Positions 6,355 to 13,160 of a DNA stretch of 13,160 nt are shown piece after piece. The stretch's first letter is position 1, and each line of letters begins with the position of its first letter. The notes below the pieces were generated by a model, which was not told the origin of the DNA, made no database searches, and worked only from the letters and a program-made list of their open reading frames with translations. The DNA is taken from the NCBI GenBank assembly GCA_947455695.1, contig CANGRN010000010.1, positions 1 to 13,160 of the forward strand. Reading direction: 5' to 3'. The stretch comes from Alphaproteobacteria bacterium. GTDB taxonomy: Bacteria; Pseudomonadota; Alphaproteobacteria; Micropepsales; Micropepsaceae. The position numbers and the translations under genes are program-made.

Positions 6355-6388
6355 GCCGATTCCCCCTTGTTTTCTCAGGCCCAGCCTA
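6355..6388 (-). promoter_or_regulatory. 34-nt leader beginning TAGGCTG, matched before 2424
   Basis: TAGGCTG (plus 6382-6388) and AAAAC (plus 6369-6373) stand 34 and 19 nt before the ABM gene's ATG, the same spacing as in the leader at 2425-2458. Upstream, both have GCGGAA a few bases before the TAGGCTG. Reading TAGGCT as a -10 element is inference. Confidence 0.3.
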
Positions 6389-6438
6389 CGCTTCCGCGGG
6401 GGCCTTGAAAGCCGCCCGGCCCGCATTATCTCTCCTGT

Positions 6439-6552
6439 GCTGCCTTCTCTCCCCCCGAAGGCGGCCACGGCTTCGCTCTCCTCCCCCTTGAGCGAAGTTT
6501 AAAACTGGCGGGCGGCGCGCCCCAAAAGGCTGCGCCGCCCGCCTTTTTCTTT
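6439..6552 (+). ncRNA. Candidate small RNA: two C-rich-loop hairpins plus intrinsic terminator
   Basis: Three consecutive stem-loops fill the gap between two minus-strand genes. Hairpin 1 (6439-6465) has a 9-bp stem around GCCTTC/GAAGGC with loop TCTCCCCCC. Hairpin 2 (6471-6497) has a perfect 8-bp stem CTTCGCTC/GAGCGAAG with loop TCCTCCCCCTT. Hairpin 3 (6507-6543) has a perfect 12-bp GC-rich stem followed by TTTTTCTTT. C-rich loops that can pair with Shine-Dalgarno sequences plus a terminal intrinsic terminator are the known layout of several alphaproteobacterial trans-acting sRNAs, such as the CcsR/cuckoo type and GsrN. Strand choice rests on the C-rich loops and the better T run on the plus strand. 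TTGAAA at 6405-6410 could be a -35, but the -10 is weak (TATCTC, 6427-6432). No family name can be given. Confidence 0.45.
6501..6543 (-). terminator. Strong hairpin serving as terminator, probably in both directions
   Basis: GGCGGGCGGCGC (6507-6518) pairs perfectly with GCGCCGCCCGCC (6532-6543), with a 13-nt interval. Read on the minus strand, it comes 17 bp after the stop at 6561 and is followed by AGTTTT, enough to end the EF-G-like/150-aa transcript. Read on the plus strand, it is followed by TTTTTCTTT and would end the candidate sRNA. Confidence 0.75.
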
Positions 6553-6560
6553 GGCGATCA

Positions 6561-7013
6561 TCACCCCGGCCCATAGGTGAACAAGTCTGTTCTCTCGTCG
6601 TCCGGGCCGCCCTGGCGGACGCGCAGGTAATGCACCTTGCCGTCCGGACCGGGCGGCACGATGTAAAAGGTCTTTTCCTGGTGCCCAAACTTCACATGGT
6701 AGACATCTGCCGCTCTGCCGTTGAGAAACTTGGTGAGGTAGGCATTCACGGCCTCGGTACCGGCATATTCCGACGACACCAGGGCGCCAAGCTCGACATC
6801 CTTGTTGGGATTCCACCACAGCCATTGTGTTGCGGTCCCTCTCGCACTCCCGGCAAAAACTGTGCTGCACGCGTCACGCGCATGATCGAGCAGGCATTTC
6901 AAGGCCGATGCGGTTTGCGCATGCGCCGTCAGGACGCGCGTCTGTGCCGATGCGGCGGGCGCCAGGCTGAGGACGGCAACGATAACGCCGAGTGCACTGC
7001 GGGCTTTCACCAT
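6561..7013 (-). CDS. Exported hypothetical protein (150 aa)
   Basis: Function not recognised. A signal peptide is clear (MVKARSALGVIVAVLSLAPAASA, cleavage near SAQ). The mature part has two Cys nine residues apart (LKCLLDHARDACS), a WLWWNPNKDVELG segment and a C-terminal beta-like region (YHVKFGHQEKTFYIVPPGPDGKVHYLRVRQGG). The ATG at 7011-7013 begins 2 nt after the TGA of the GTPase gene (TGAGCATG). AAGGCGG lies inside the end of that gene, so the two are probably translated in a coupled way. The in-frame TTG 2 codons earlier is less likely. The strong hairpin at 6507-6543 ends the unit. Confidence 0.75.
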   Translation of the reverse strand: MVKARSALGVIVAVLSLAPAASAQTRVLTAHAQTASALKCLLDHARDACSTVFAGSARGTATQWLWWNPNKDVELGALVSSEYAGTEAVNAYLTKFLNGRAADVYHVKFGHQEKTFYIVPPGPDGKVHYLRVRQGGPDDERTDLFTYGPG

Positions 7014-7015
7014 GC

Positions 7016-9061
7016 TCAAGCCGCCTTGCGGGTGGCGACAATGCTGTCCGCCAGCTTGCCGCCCAGTTCCGCCAGCCGGTCGAACTCCATTTCATAAGTG
7101 CCGACGCCCTGGGTCAGGGAGCGCAGGTCCACGATCAGGTCCGATATTTCCGACAGCGGCATTTCGGCCTGCACCGTGTCCCAGCCGCGCCAGCCGGCCC
7201 GCGCGTCATAACCCAGCGGCGCGCCGCGCCGGCCGCTGACCAGGGCATTGACCCGGGCGGTGGCATCCGACGGCACATGCACCGCCACCCGCATGATCGG
7301 CTCCAGCAGCACGGGCGCACAGCCGGGCATCCCTTCGCTCATCGCCAGGCGGCCGGCGGTCTGGAACGCGGCGTCGGAGGAATCCACCGTGTGATAGGAG
7401 CCGTCGGTCAGCGCCACCGCGATATCCACCACCGGAAAACCCAGGGGTCCCGCCTTCATGAATTCGCGCACGCCCTTTTCCACCGACGGTATCCATTGCC
7501 TGGGCACCACCCCGCCCTTGATGCGGTCCTCGAACACAAAGCCGCTGCCGCGCGGCAAGGGCCGGATTTCGATCGTCACATCGCCGAACTGGCCATGGCC
7601 GCCGGACTGGCGCTTGTGGCGGCCCTGGACCTGCGCGGATTTGCGGATGGTTTCGCGATAGGGCACCCGCGCGGGGCGGGTCACCAAGGTCAGGCCGTAG
7701 CGGCTTTGCAGCTTTTCCACCGCCGCCTTGAGATGGATCTCGCCCTGCCCGGCCAGGATCATCTCCTGGGTTTCGCCATTGTGCTCGAACACCAGCGACG
7801 GATCTTCCTCGGTGAGCCTGGCGATCGCGGCGCTGAGCTTGACCTCGTCCTTGCGGTCCTGCGCCGCCACCGCCAGCCGGTACACGGGCGTGAGGCTTTC
7901 GATCAGGGCGCGGCCGCCGCCATTCTTTGCCGTGGACAGGGTCTCGCCGGTGACGAAGGCTTCCATCCGCGCCAGCGCCACCGTGTCGCCCGCCTGCGCG
8001 GCGCTGCGCTTGACCTGCTTGTCGCCGGCCAGCGCGAAGATGCCGCCGATGCGCGCCTCGCGCCCGCCTTGTCCATGCAGCACCGCGCCATCTTTCAAGG
8101 ACCCGCGCAGCACCCGCACCAGGCTGAGCTTGCCGCCATGGCCGCCATGGAAGGTCTTGATCACCTGCACCACCGCCTCGCTGCCGGCTTCCAGCCGGGC
8201 GCGCTTTGCCGCCACCGAAACATCCGGCACGTCATGGCGCAGCGCCTTGAGCAGCCGGCGCACGCCATTGTCGCCTTCGGCCGAGCCGATCAGCGCCGGC
8301 ACCACCAGCGCGTCGGCCAGTTCGCGCCGGATGTCGCCGAACACTTCCTCGCGCGACGGCTCGATATCGCCCAGCAGCTCCTCCATCAGATTCTCGTCAT
8401 GGTCGGCCAGCTTTTCCAGCATCTGGAAGCGCGCCTCTTTCTCGCGGGCGTAGTCGGCGATATCCACCACCTCGCTGGCCGCATGGGGCCGGTAGGCAAA
8501 GGCCCGTTCCAGCGCCAGGTCGACAAAGCCGGCGGGGATGCCTTCGGCCCAGATGGGAATCTGGCGCAACAGCAGCGGGGTGTCGCTGGCCTGCTGCAAG
8601 GCCGTCAGCAGCGCCCGGAGCGGCCCGCGCGCCTTGTCGAACTTGTTGACGAACAACAGATGCGGCACATGCGCATCCGCCAGCCGCTTGAAGAAATGCT
8701 GCAGCATGGCGGCCTTGGCGGCGTCCGGCTCGCACACCACCACCGCGGCGTCGATCCCCGGCAGCAGGTTCAAGGTGTCGGCGATGAACTCGATGGAGCC
8801 GGGACAATCCAGGAAGGTGAACTCCTGATCCAGATACTGGGTGGTCAGGACATTCATCTCCACGCTCATCTGGCGGGCGCGCGCGGCTGGCGAGGAATCG
8901 CCCAGGCTGGAGCCGGCGGTCACCGAGCCCTTGCGCACCACCGCGCCGGTGATGGCCGCGATGCTTTCCAGAAGAGAGGTCTTGCCGCCGCCATGCGGTC
9001 CCACCAGCGCGATGGCGCGCGGCGCGGCTTTTATACGGGTGGTGGATTGGGCCTGGGTCAT
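7016..9061 (-). CDS. EF-G2/FusA2-like translational GTPase
   Basis: A 681-residue protein with the five-domain layout of elongation factor G. GTPase motifs: P-loop GPHGGGKT (residues 21-28), G3 DCPGS (85-89), G4 NKFD (139-142), and a G5-like GSAEGDNG. Domain III shows LAGQGEIHLKAAVEKLQ, and domain IV shows HGQFGDVTIEI and VEKGVREFMKAG. The G-domain wording (GSVTAGSSLGDSSPAARARQMSVEMN) matches the paralogous EF-G2/FusA2 group, not canonical EF-G. The RGITI switch-I motif is absent, and the catalytic His of DTPGH is replaced by Ser. Members of this group have no settled role in translocation; ribosome binding or stress roles are inference. ATG 9059-9061 has GGAGG 5 nt upstream, so longer in-frame starts are rejected. 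The gene at 7013 follows 2 nt after the stop. Confidence 0.9.
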   Translation of the reverse strand: MTQAQSTTRIKAAPRAIALVGPHGGGKTSLLESIAAITGAVVRKGSVTAGSSLGDSSPAARARQMSVEMNVLTTQYLDQEFTFLDCPGSIEFIADTLNLLPGIDAAVVVCEPDAAKAAMLQHFFKRLADAHVPHLLFVNKFDKARGPLRALLTALQQASDTPLLLRQIPIWAEGIPAGFVDLALERAFAYRPHAASEVVDIADYAREKEARFQMLEKLADHDENLMEELLGDIEPSREEVFGDIRRELADALVVPALIGSAEGDNGVRRLLKALRHDVPDVSVAAKRARLEAGSEAVVQVIKTFHGGHGGKLSLVRVLRGSLKDGAVLHGQGGREARIGGIFALAGDKQVKRSAAQAGDTVALARMEAFVTGETLSTAKNGGGRALIESLTPVYRLAVAAQDRKDEVKLSAAIARLTEEDPSLVFEHNGETQEMILAGQGEIHLKAAVEKLQSRYGLTLVTRPARVPYRETIRKSAQVQGRHKRQSGGHGQFGDVTIEIRPLPRGSGFVFEDRIKGGVVPRQWIPSVEKGVREFMKAGPLGFPVVDIAVALTDGSYHTVDSSDAAFQTAGRLAMSEGMPGCAPVLLEPIMRVAVHVPSDATARVNALVSGRRGAPLGYDARAGWRGWDTVQAEMPLSEISDLIVDLRSLTQGVGTYEMEFDRLAELGGKLADSIVATRKAA

Positions 9062-9079
9062 GTGTGCCTCCGCATCGTT

Positions 9080-9097
9080 CGAAGCTGTTGGGCTTCG
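9080..9097 (-). other. Small hairpin in the leader of the EF-G-like gene
   Basis: CGAAGC (9080-9085) and GCTTCG (9092-9097) form a 6-bp stem with a 6-nt loop. On the minus strand it ends 8 nt before the GGAGG ribosome site (plus 9067-9071). It may influence translation or stability; there is no direct evidence. Confidence 0.3.
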
Positions 9098-9189
9098 GGC
9101 GGGGCCCAGGAGATGGGCGCGGCGCCCGTTCCAGATGAGGTGATGCTCGCGCCGGGCGGCGGCCAATGCAAGGCGCGGGCGTCGCTTGT

Positions 9190-9202
9190 CACAATTTTTG
9201 TG
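9190..9202. promoter_or_regulatory. Dyad CACAA-TTT-TTGTG between divergent genes
   Basis: A perfect 5-bp dyad with a 3-bp centre, in an AT-rich island of a GC-rich intergenic region between the EF-G-like gene (starts 9061, minus) and the carbonic-anhydrase-like gene (starts 9238, plus). The position suits an operator. I could not place good -35/-10 boxes for either gene. Confidence 0.3.
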
Positions 9203-9237
9203 GTAAAAGGCGGCGGGGATTTTCAAGGGGTAATATT

Positions 9238-9741
9238 ATGTGCGATTGCAATATCGATAGGCGTAGCTTGGCCAAATTGCTGGCGGGCGCCACTGGCGCC
9301 GCGGCCTTGCCAGGCGCCGCCCAGGCCGCGACCGTCACATCGCTGACCATCACCTGCATCGATTACCGGCTGGTGGACGATGCGGTGCGGTTCTTCGACG
9401 GCAAACACATGACCAATGATTACGACCAGGTCTCGCTGGCCGGCGCCTCGCTGGCCGCGGTGTCGGACAAGTTTCCCTCGTCCAATGCCGCCTTTTGGGA
9501 TCACATCGGCATCGCCAAGACCCTGCATCACATCAAGAAGGTGATCGTGGTGGATCACCGCGACTGCGGCGCCTTCAAGGTCGCCTTCGGCAAGGACTAC
9601 AAGGCCGATGCCGCCGGCGAGACGCAGCAGCACAAGGCGGTGATGGAACAGGTCAAGGCCAGGCTGGCCAAGACCCATCCGGATCTGACGTCCGAGTTCT
9701 ACATCATGGGCTTGGATGGCAAGGCCGAACGCGTCGTCTAA
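9238..9741 (+). CDS. Exported beta-carbonic-anhydrase-like protein, Tat-type signal
   Basis: A 167-residue protein that carries the zinc site of beta-carbonic anhydrases: C40-x-D42-x-R44 (TCIDYR) and H107-x-x-C110 (DHRDCGA). Those residues bind Zn and pair Asp with Arg, and the enzymes hydrate CO2. Surrounding text (YDQVSLAGASLA, LHHIKKVIVVDHRDCGAFK, FYIMGLDGKAERV) resembles the short divergent Pro_CA_2 group. The N-terminus reads DRRSLAKLLAG followed by an Ala/Gly-rich stretch and AQAA, a Tat-type leader that fits export of a folded metalloprotein. AAGGGG 7 nt before ATG 9238 decides the start. The stop overlaps by 4 bp the stop of the convergent barrel gene. Whether it acts on CO2 or only binds zinc is not known. 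Confidence 0.85.
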   Translation: MCDCNIDRRSLAKLLAGATGAAALPGAAQAATVTSLTITCIDYRLVDDAVRFFDGKHMTNDYDQVSLAGASLAAVSDKFPSSNAAFWDHIGIAKTLHHIKKVIVVDHRDCGAFKVAFGKDYKADAAGETQQHKAVMEQVKARLAKTHPDLTSEFYIMGLDGKAERVV

Positions 9742-10949
9742 AAGAAATAGCGGACGTCGAGCTGGAACTGCCGGTCGGTGCGGTGCAAGCTGAGACCGGC
9801 CGGCACATATTCGCCGCGCCGGCTGTTCATGCGGATCAGCTCGGCGGTGATGCGGAACCGGTCGATCCCGGTAAAGGAAATGGCGCCGGTGGTGGCATCG
9901 CCGTCTTCCGACCACATGTTATTGACCGCGCCGGCGCGGCGGGTGGCGAACAGGTCTTCGCGCAGGCTGAAGCGGAAGTCGCCCAGGTCGTAGCTGGCAA
10001 GGCCGAAGGCGGACTGGAACTTGGTGTTGGCGACAAAGCCCGGCCCCGCCACGATGGTGGAGCCGCGCATGCCCTGCGCGATCAGCACCACCGGACCGAG
10101 ATTGGTGCGCGCCCCCACGCTCCAGAAACGCGTGTCCCAGCCGGTGTCGCGCGCGGTCCTGGCGTGTGGGTTGCCTTCATTGTCATAGCGGATCACCGAG
10201 ATCTTGCCCCAGTCGGGCAAGGTCCATGTCGCCCCGGCATACCAGCCGACATGACCGTCGATCTCGTCGAACTCGCCGGTGCGCGCATAGAGTGGTGAAA
10301 AGAACAGCTTCTGGCTCTGGGTGGAAAGCCGCACGCGTTCCAGCAATCCGGTGGGGCGGTCTTCCATGGACCAGCCATGCGAGGCCATCAAGGTGCCGTT
10401 CTGGTCATTGCAGCACAGCGCCGCGCCGATCAGCGAGATGGTGCCAAGTTCGCTTTTCCAGCGCAGCGTGCCTTCGCTGCCGATGGTGCGCAGTTCATCG
10501 CCGATCCAGCTGTTGATGGCCGACGGCGTCAGGGTATAGGGACTGGCCCAACCCACATCGTCATTCTCGAGACTGATCGTGGGGAAGAAGGCGCCGGCCT
10601 TTACCGACCAGCTGAGATTGTGCGCGCCCGCATCGTCGTAGCGCAGATAGGTTTCCAGCGCGTCCACCACGCCGGGCGCCTGCGGCTCGGCGCGCAGCAC
10701 CGTCACCGCATGGAACACATCGCCCAGCTTCAGCTCGGCCTGTACCACGCCTTCGGCGCCGCCATACTGTTTGCCGCCATAACGGAATTTCCCCAGCCCC
10801 CCTTGCAGCCAGCTTGCCTGGTCGGTGGGTGCCACACCGCGCAAGTCGGCATAACCGCTGATCGTCAGATCGTCGGAAATTTCCAGGGCCTGTGCCGGCG
10901 TCATCAGGGCAACGACCAGCATGGCCAGAAGAACGAGGCCAGCGCGCAT
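9738..10949 (-). CDS. Outer-membrane beta-barrel (porin-like) protein
   Basis: A 403-residue protein. The signal peptide (MRAGLVLLAMLVVALMTPAQA) leads into ISDDLTISGYADLRGV, a typical first strand. Alternating aromatic/polar strands follow throughout, such as VGWYAGATWTLPDWGKISVIRYD and LGDFRFSLREDLFATRR. It ends QLDVRYFF, with the C-terminal Phe recognised by the BAM machinery. I cannot assign a porin subfamily or substrate. The pair CCND in the middle could form a vicinal disulfide or be a loop. The ATG at 10947-10949 is chosen for the signal peptide, though the ribosome site is poor; an in-frame TTG lies 2 codons upstream. Its 3' end overlaps the convergent gene by 4 bp. It lies downstream of aspartate aminotransferase with about 120 bp between them. 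Confidence 0.83.
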   Translation of the reverse strand: MRAGLVLLAMLVVALMTPAQALEISDDLTISGYADLRGVAPTDQASWLQGGLGKFRYGGKQYGGAEGVVQAELKLGDVFHAVTVLRAEPQAPGVVDALETYLRYDDAGAHNLSWSVKAGAFFPTISLENDDVGWASPYTLTPSAINSWIGDELRTIGSEGTLRWKSELGTISLIGAALCCNDQNGTLMASHGWSMEDRPTGLLERVRLSTQSQKLFFSPLYARTGEFDEIDGHVGWYAGATWTLPDWGKISVIRYDNEGNPHARTARDTGWDTRFWSVGARTNLGPVVLIAQGMRGSTIVAGPGFVANTKFQSAFGLASYDLGDFRFSLREDLFATRRAGAVNNMWSEDGDATTGAISFTGIDRFRITAELIRMNSRRGEYVPAGLSLHRTDRQFQLDVRYFF

Positions 10950-11019
10950 GGCCAAAGCATGCGCCCGGCATGCTTAAGGCCGCGTTTATGATGTCGCTGC
11001 TAACAAAAGCCAAGCGTCT

Positions 11020-11052
11020 GGAAACGCGCGGCTTTTCGGCCTCGGCGTTTCC
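11020..11052. repeat. Inverted repeat between aminotransferase and barrel genes
   Basis: GGAAACGC (11020-11027) and GCGTTTCC (11045-11052) form a perfect 8-bp stem, and the interval has further GGC/GCC pairing. On the minus strand it comes shortly after the aminotransferase stop, which is itself followed by a TTTTTT run (plus 11061-11066). No clean T run follows the stem. It is a possible 3' stabilising hairpin or part of a terminator. Confidence 0.4.
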
Positions 11053-11071
11053 GAAGACTGTAAAAAATCCG

Positions 11072-12391
<1,320 letters not shown>

Positions 12392-12411
12392 TTATGGGCG
12401 GAATCCGCCTG

Positions 12412-13160
12412 TTACGGCTTGGCTTTGCGCCGCGCCGGCAGGAACTGGCGCACCAGGCCCTGGTACAGGCCGCCGCCCACCACGCCGCCCAGCAAGGGCC
12501 CGGCGATCGGCACCCACCAGTAGCTGCCCGGTGACGGCAGGGCCGATGCGCCCCAGCCCGCCATCCAGGCAAACAGGCGCGGCCCCAGGTCCCGCGCCGG
12601 GTTGATCGCCCAGGATTCCAGATAACCGGCGCTGGCGCCGATGGAGGCCACCAGCAAGCCGATGATCAGCGCGCCGGAGTTCGCCTGCGGCGCGACGGTG
12701 TTGAAATCCTCGGTGATGGCGAAGATGCCCAGCACCAGGACGGCGGTCAGGATGATCTCATCCATGAAGGCGTGCATCACGCTGATGGCGAGCCCCGGAT
12801 GGGTGAAGAACACGCCGGCCGCGCCGCCGTCCGCGCGCGTCAGGTGATGCAGGTCATTGTAGTGATCGATTACCGGGCCATAGAGAAGATAGACGACGCC
12901 GGCGCCCAGGAGCCCGCCAAAGACCTGCGCCACGCTGAAGGGCAGGACCTTGCGCCAGGGAAAACCGCGATACAGCGCCAGCGCCAGTGTGACCGCCGGA
13001 TTGGCATGGGTGCCCGACACGGCGCCCGTGACATAGATGGCGATGGTGACCGACAGCCCCCAGGTGATGCACACGCCCCAATAGGCGTTCACATAGGGGC
13101 TTGGATCGTACAGCGTGTACATGCAGGCGGCCGAGCAGCCGATCACGATGATGATGAATA
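12412..13160 (-). CDS. MIP-family channel, aquaglyceroporin (GlpF-like), N-terminus cut off
   Basis: Partial gene: the frame continues through the right edge, where the reading begins ...FIIIVIGCSAA, so the first transmembrane helix starts outside. About 249 codons are visible. It forms a pore for glycerol and other small neutral solutes in the inner membrane. Both half-helix NPA motifs are present: GTHANPAVTLAL and WAINPARDLGPRLF. The Asp after the second NPAR is the glycerol-facilitator signature that separates it from water-only aquaporins. Several hydrophobic spans are visible, ending with YWWVPIAGPLLGGVVGGGLYQGLV and a basic tail RRKAKP. No glpK or glpD is visible, so a glycerol operon cannot be confirmed. 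A small dyad GGCGG-ATT-CCGCC lies just after the stop. Confidence 0.92.
   Translation of the reverse strand, partial: FIIIVIGCSAACMYTLYDPSPYVNAYWGVCITWGLSVTIAIYVTGAVSGTHANPAVTLALALYRGFPWRKVLPFSVAQVFGGLLGAGVVYLLYGPVIDHYNDLHHLTRADGGAAGVFFTHPGLAISVMHAFMDEIILTAVLVLGIFAITEDFNTVAPQANSGALIIGLLVASIGASAGYLESWAINPARDLGPRLFAWMAGWGASALPSPGSYWWVPIAGPLLGGVVGGGLYQGLVRQFLPARRKAKP

Noticed and set aside
6404..6432. A heat-shock (RpoH) type promoter, CTTGAAA plus CCGCATTA, for the candidate sRNA
   Set aside because: The gap between the boxes is about 10 nt, shorter than RpoH promoters normally allow, so I list only the -35-like TTGAAA as suggestive.
9062..9226. A 55-residue N-terminal extension of the EF-G-like protein
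   Set aside because: GGAGG stands directly before ATG 9061, and the family begins just ahead of the P-loop. The extension is Arg/His-rich intergenic sequence.
6992..9346. A 784-codon plus-strand open frame lying over the EF-G-like gene
   Set aside because: It is antisense to a gene with complete GTPase and EF-G domains. Its translation is His/Gln/Arg/Ala-rich and low in complexity, as expected from the mirror frame of GC-rich coding sequence.

Overview
The window is GC-rich, densely coded bacterial chromosome. I infer an alphaproteobacterium. The evidence is the Lrp/AsnC - trxB - LysR (LsrB/VtlR-type) gene order, an alphaproteobacterial-type aspartate aminotransferase, many small exported proteins and a porin-like barrel ending in Phe. 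The genus cannot be read from the sequence; a Micropepsales/Rhizomicrobium- or Caulobacterales-like organism would fit. I see no transposase, phage gene, CRISPR array, rRNA or tRNA, and no gene-free stretch longer than about 210 bases.

Layout. (a) 1-2424, minus strand: a three-gene unit of exported proteins, read in the order COG4798-like methyltransferase, two-segment beta-rich protein (TTG start overlapping the previous stop), M13 metallopeptidase (cut by the left edge). (b) 2482-5107: a redox/regulatory block, with an Lrp/AsnC regulator on the minus strand divergent from trxB, followed 25 bp later by an LsrB/VtlR-type LysR regulator. (c) 5108-6354, minus strand: three small exported proteins, one with an ABM fold and one with a duplicated two-Cys motif. 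(d) 6355-6560: an intergenic region with three consecutive plus-strand hairpins. Two have C-rich, anti-Shine-Dalgarno-like loops and the third is a strong intrinsic terminator, so this is a candidate small RNA. (e) 6561-9061, minus strand: an EF-G2/FusA2-like translational GTPase with a coupled small exported protein. (f) 9238-10949: an exported (Tat-type) beta-carbonic-anhydrase-like protein, convergent with an outer-membrane barrel protein. (g) 11072-13160, minus strand: aspartate aminotransferase, and a GlpF-type aquaglyceroporin cut by the right edge.

How the genes work together. TrxB recycles thioredoxin, and the LysR gene behind it is related to regulators tied to redox and envelope control. 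Here that regulator contains no cysteine at all. About nine of the fifteen proteins carry export signals, so much of the window is envelope biology. I found no large undescribed multi-gene system. The strongest new-looking items are the putative sRNA at 6439-6552, the matched 34-nt leaders at 2425-2458 and 6355-6388, the Cys-motif duplication at 5486-5944, and the diverged GTPase motifs at 7016-9061.
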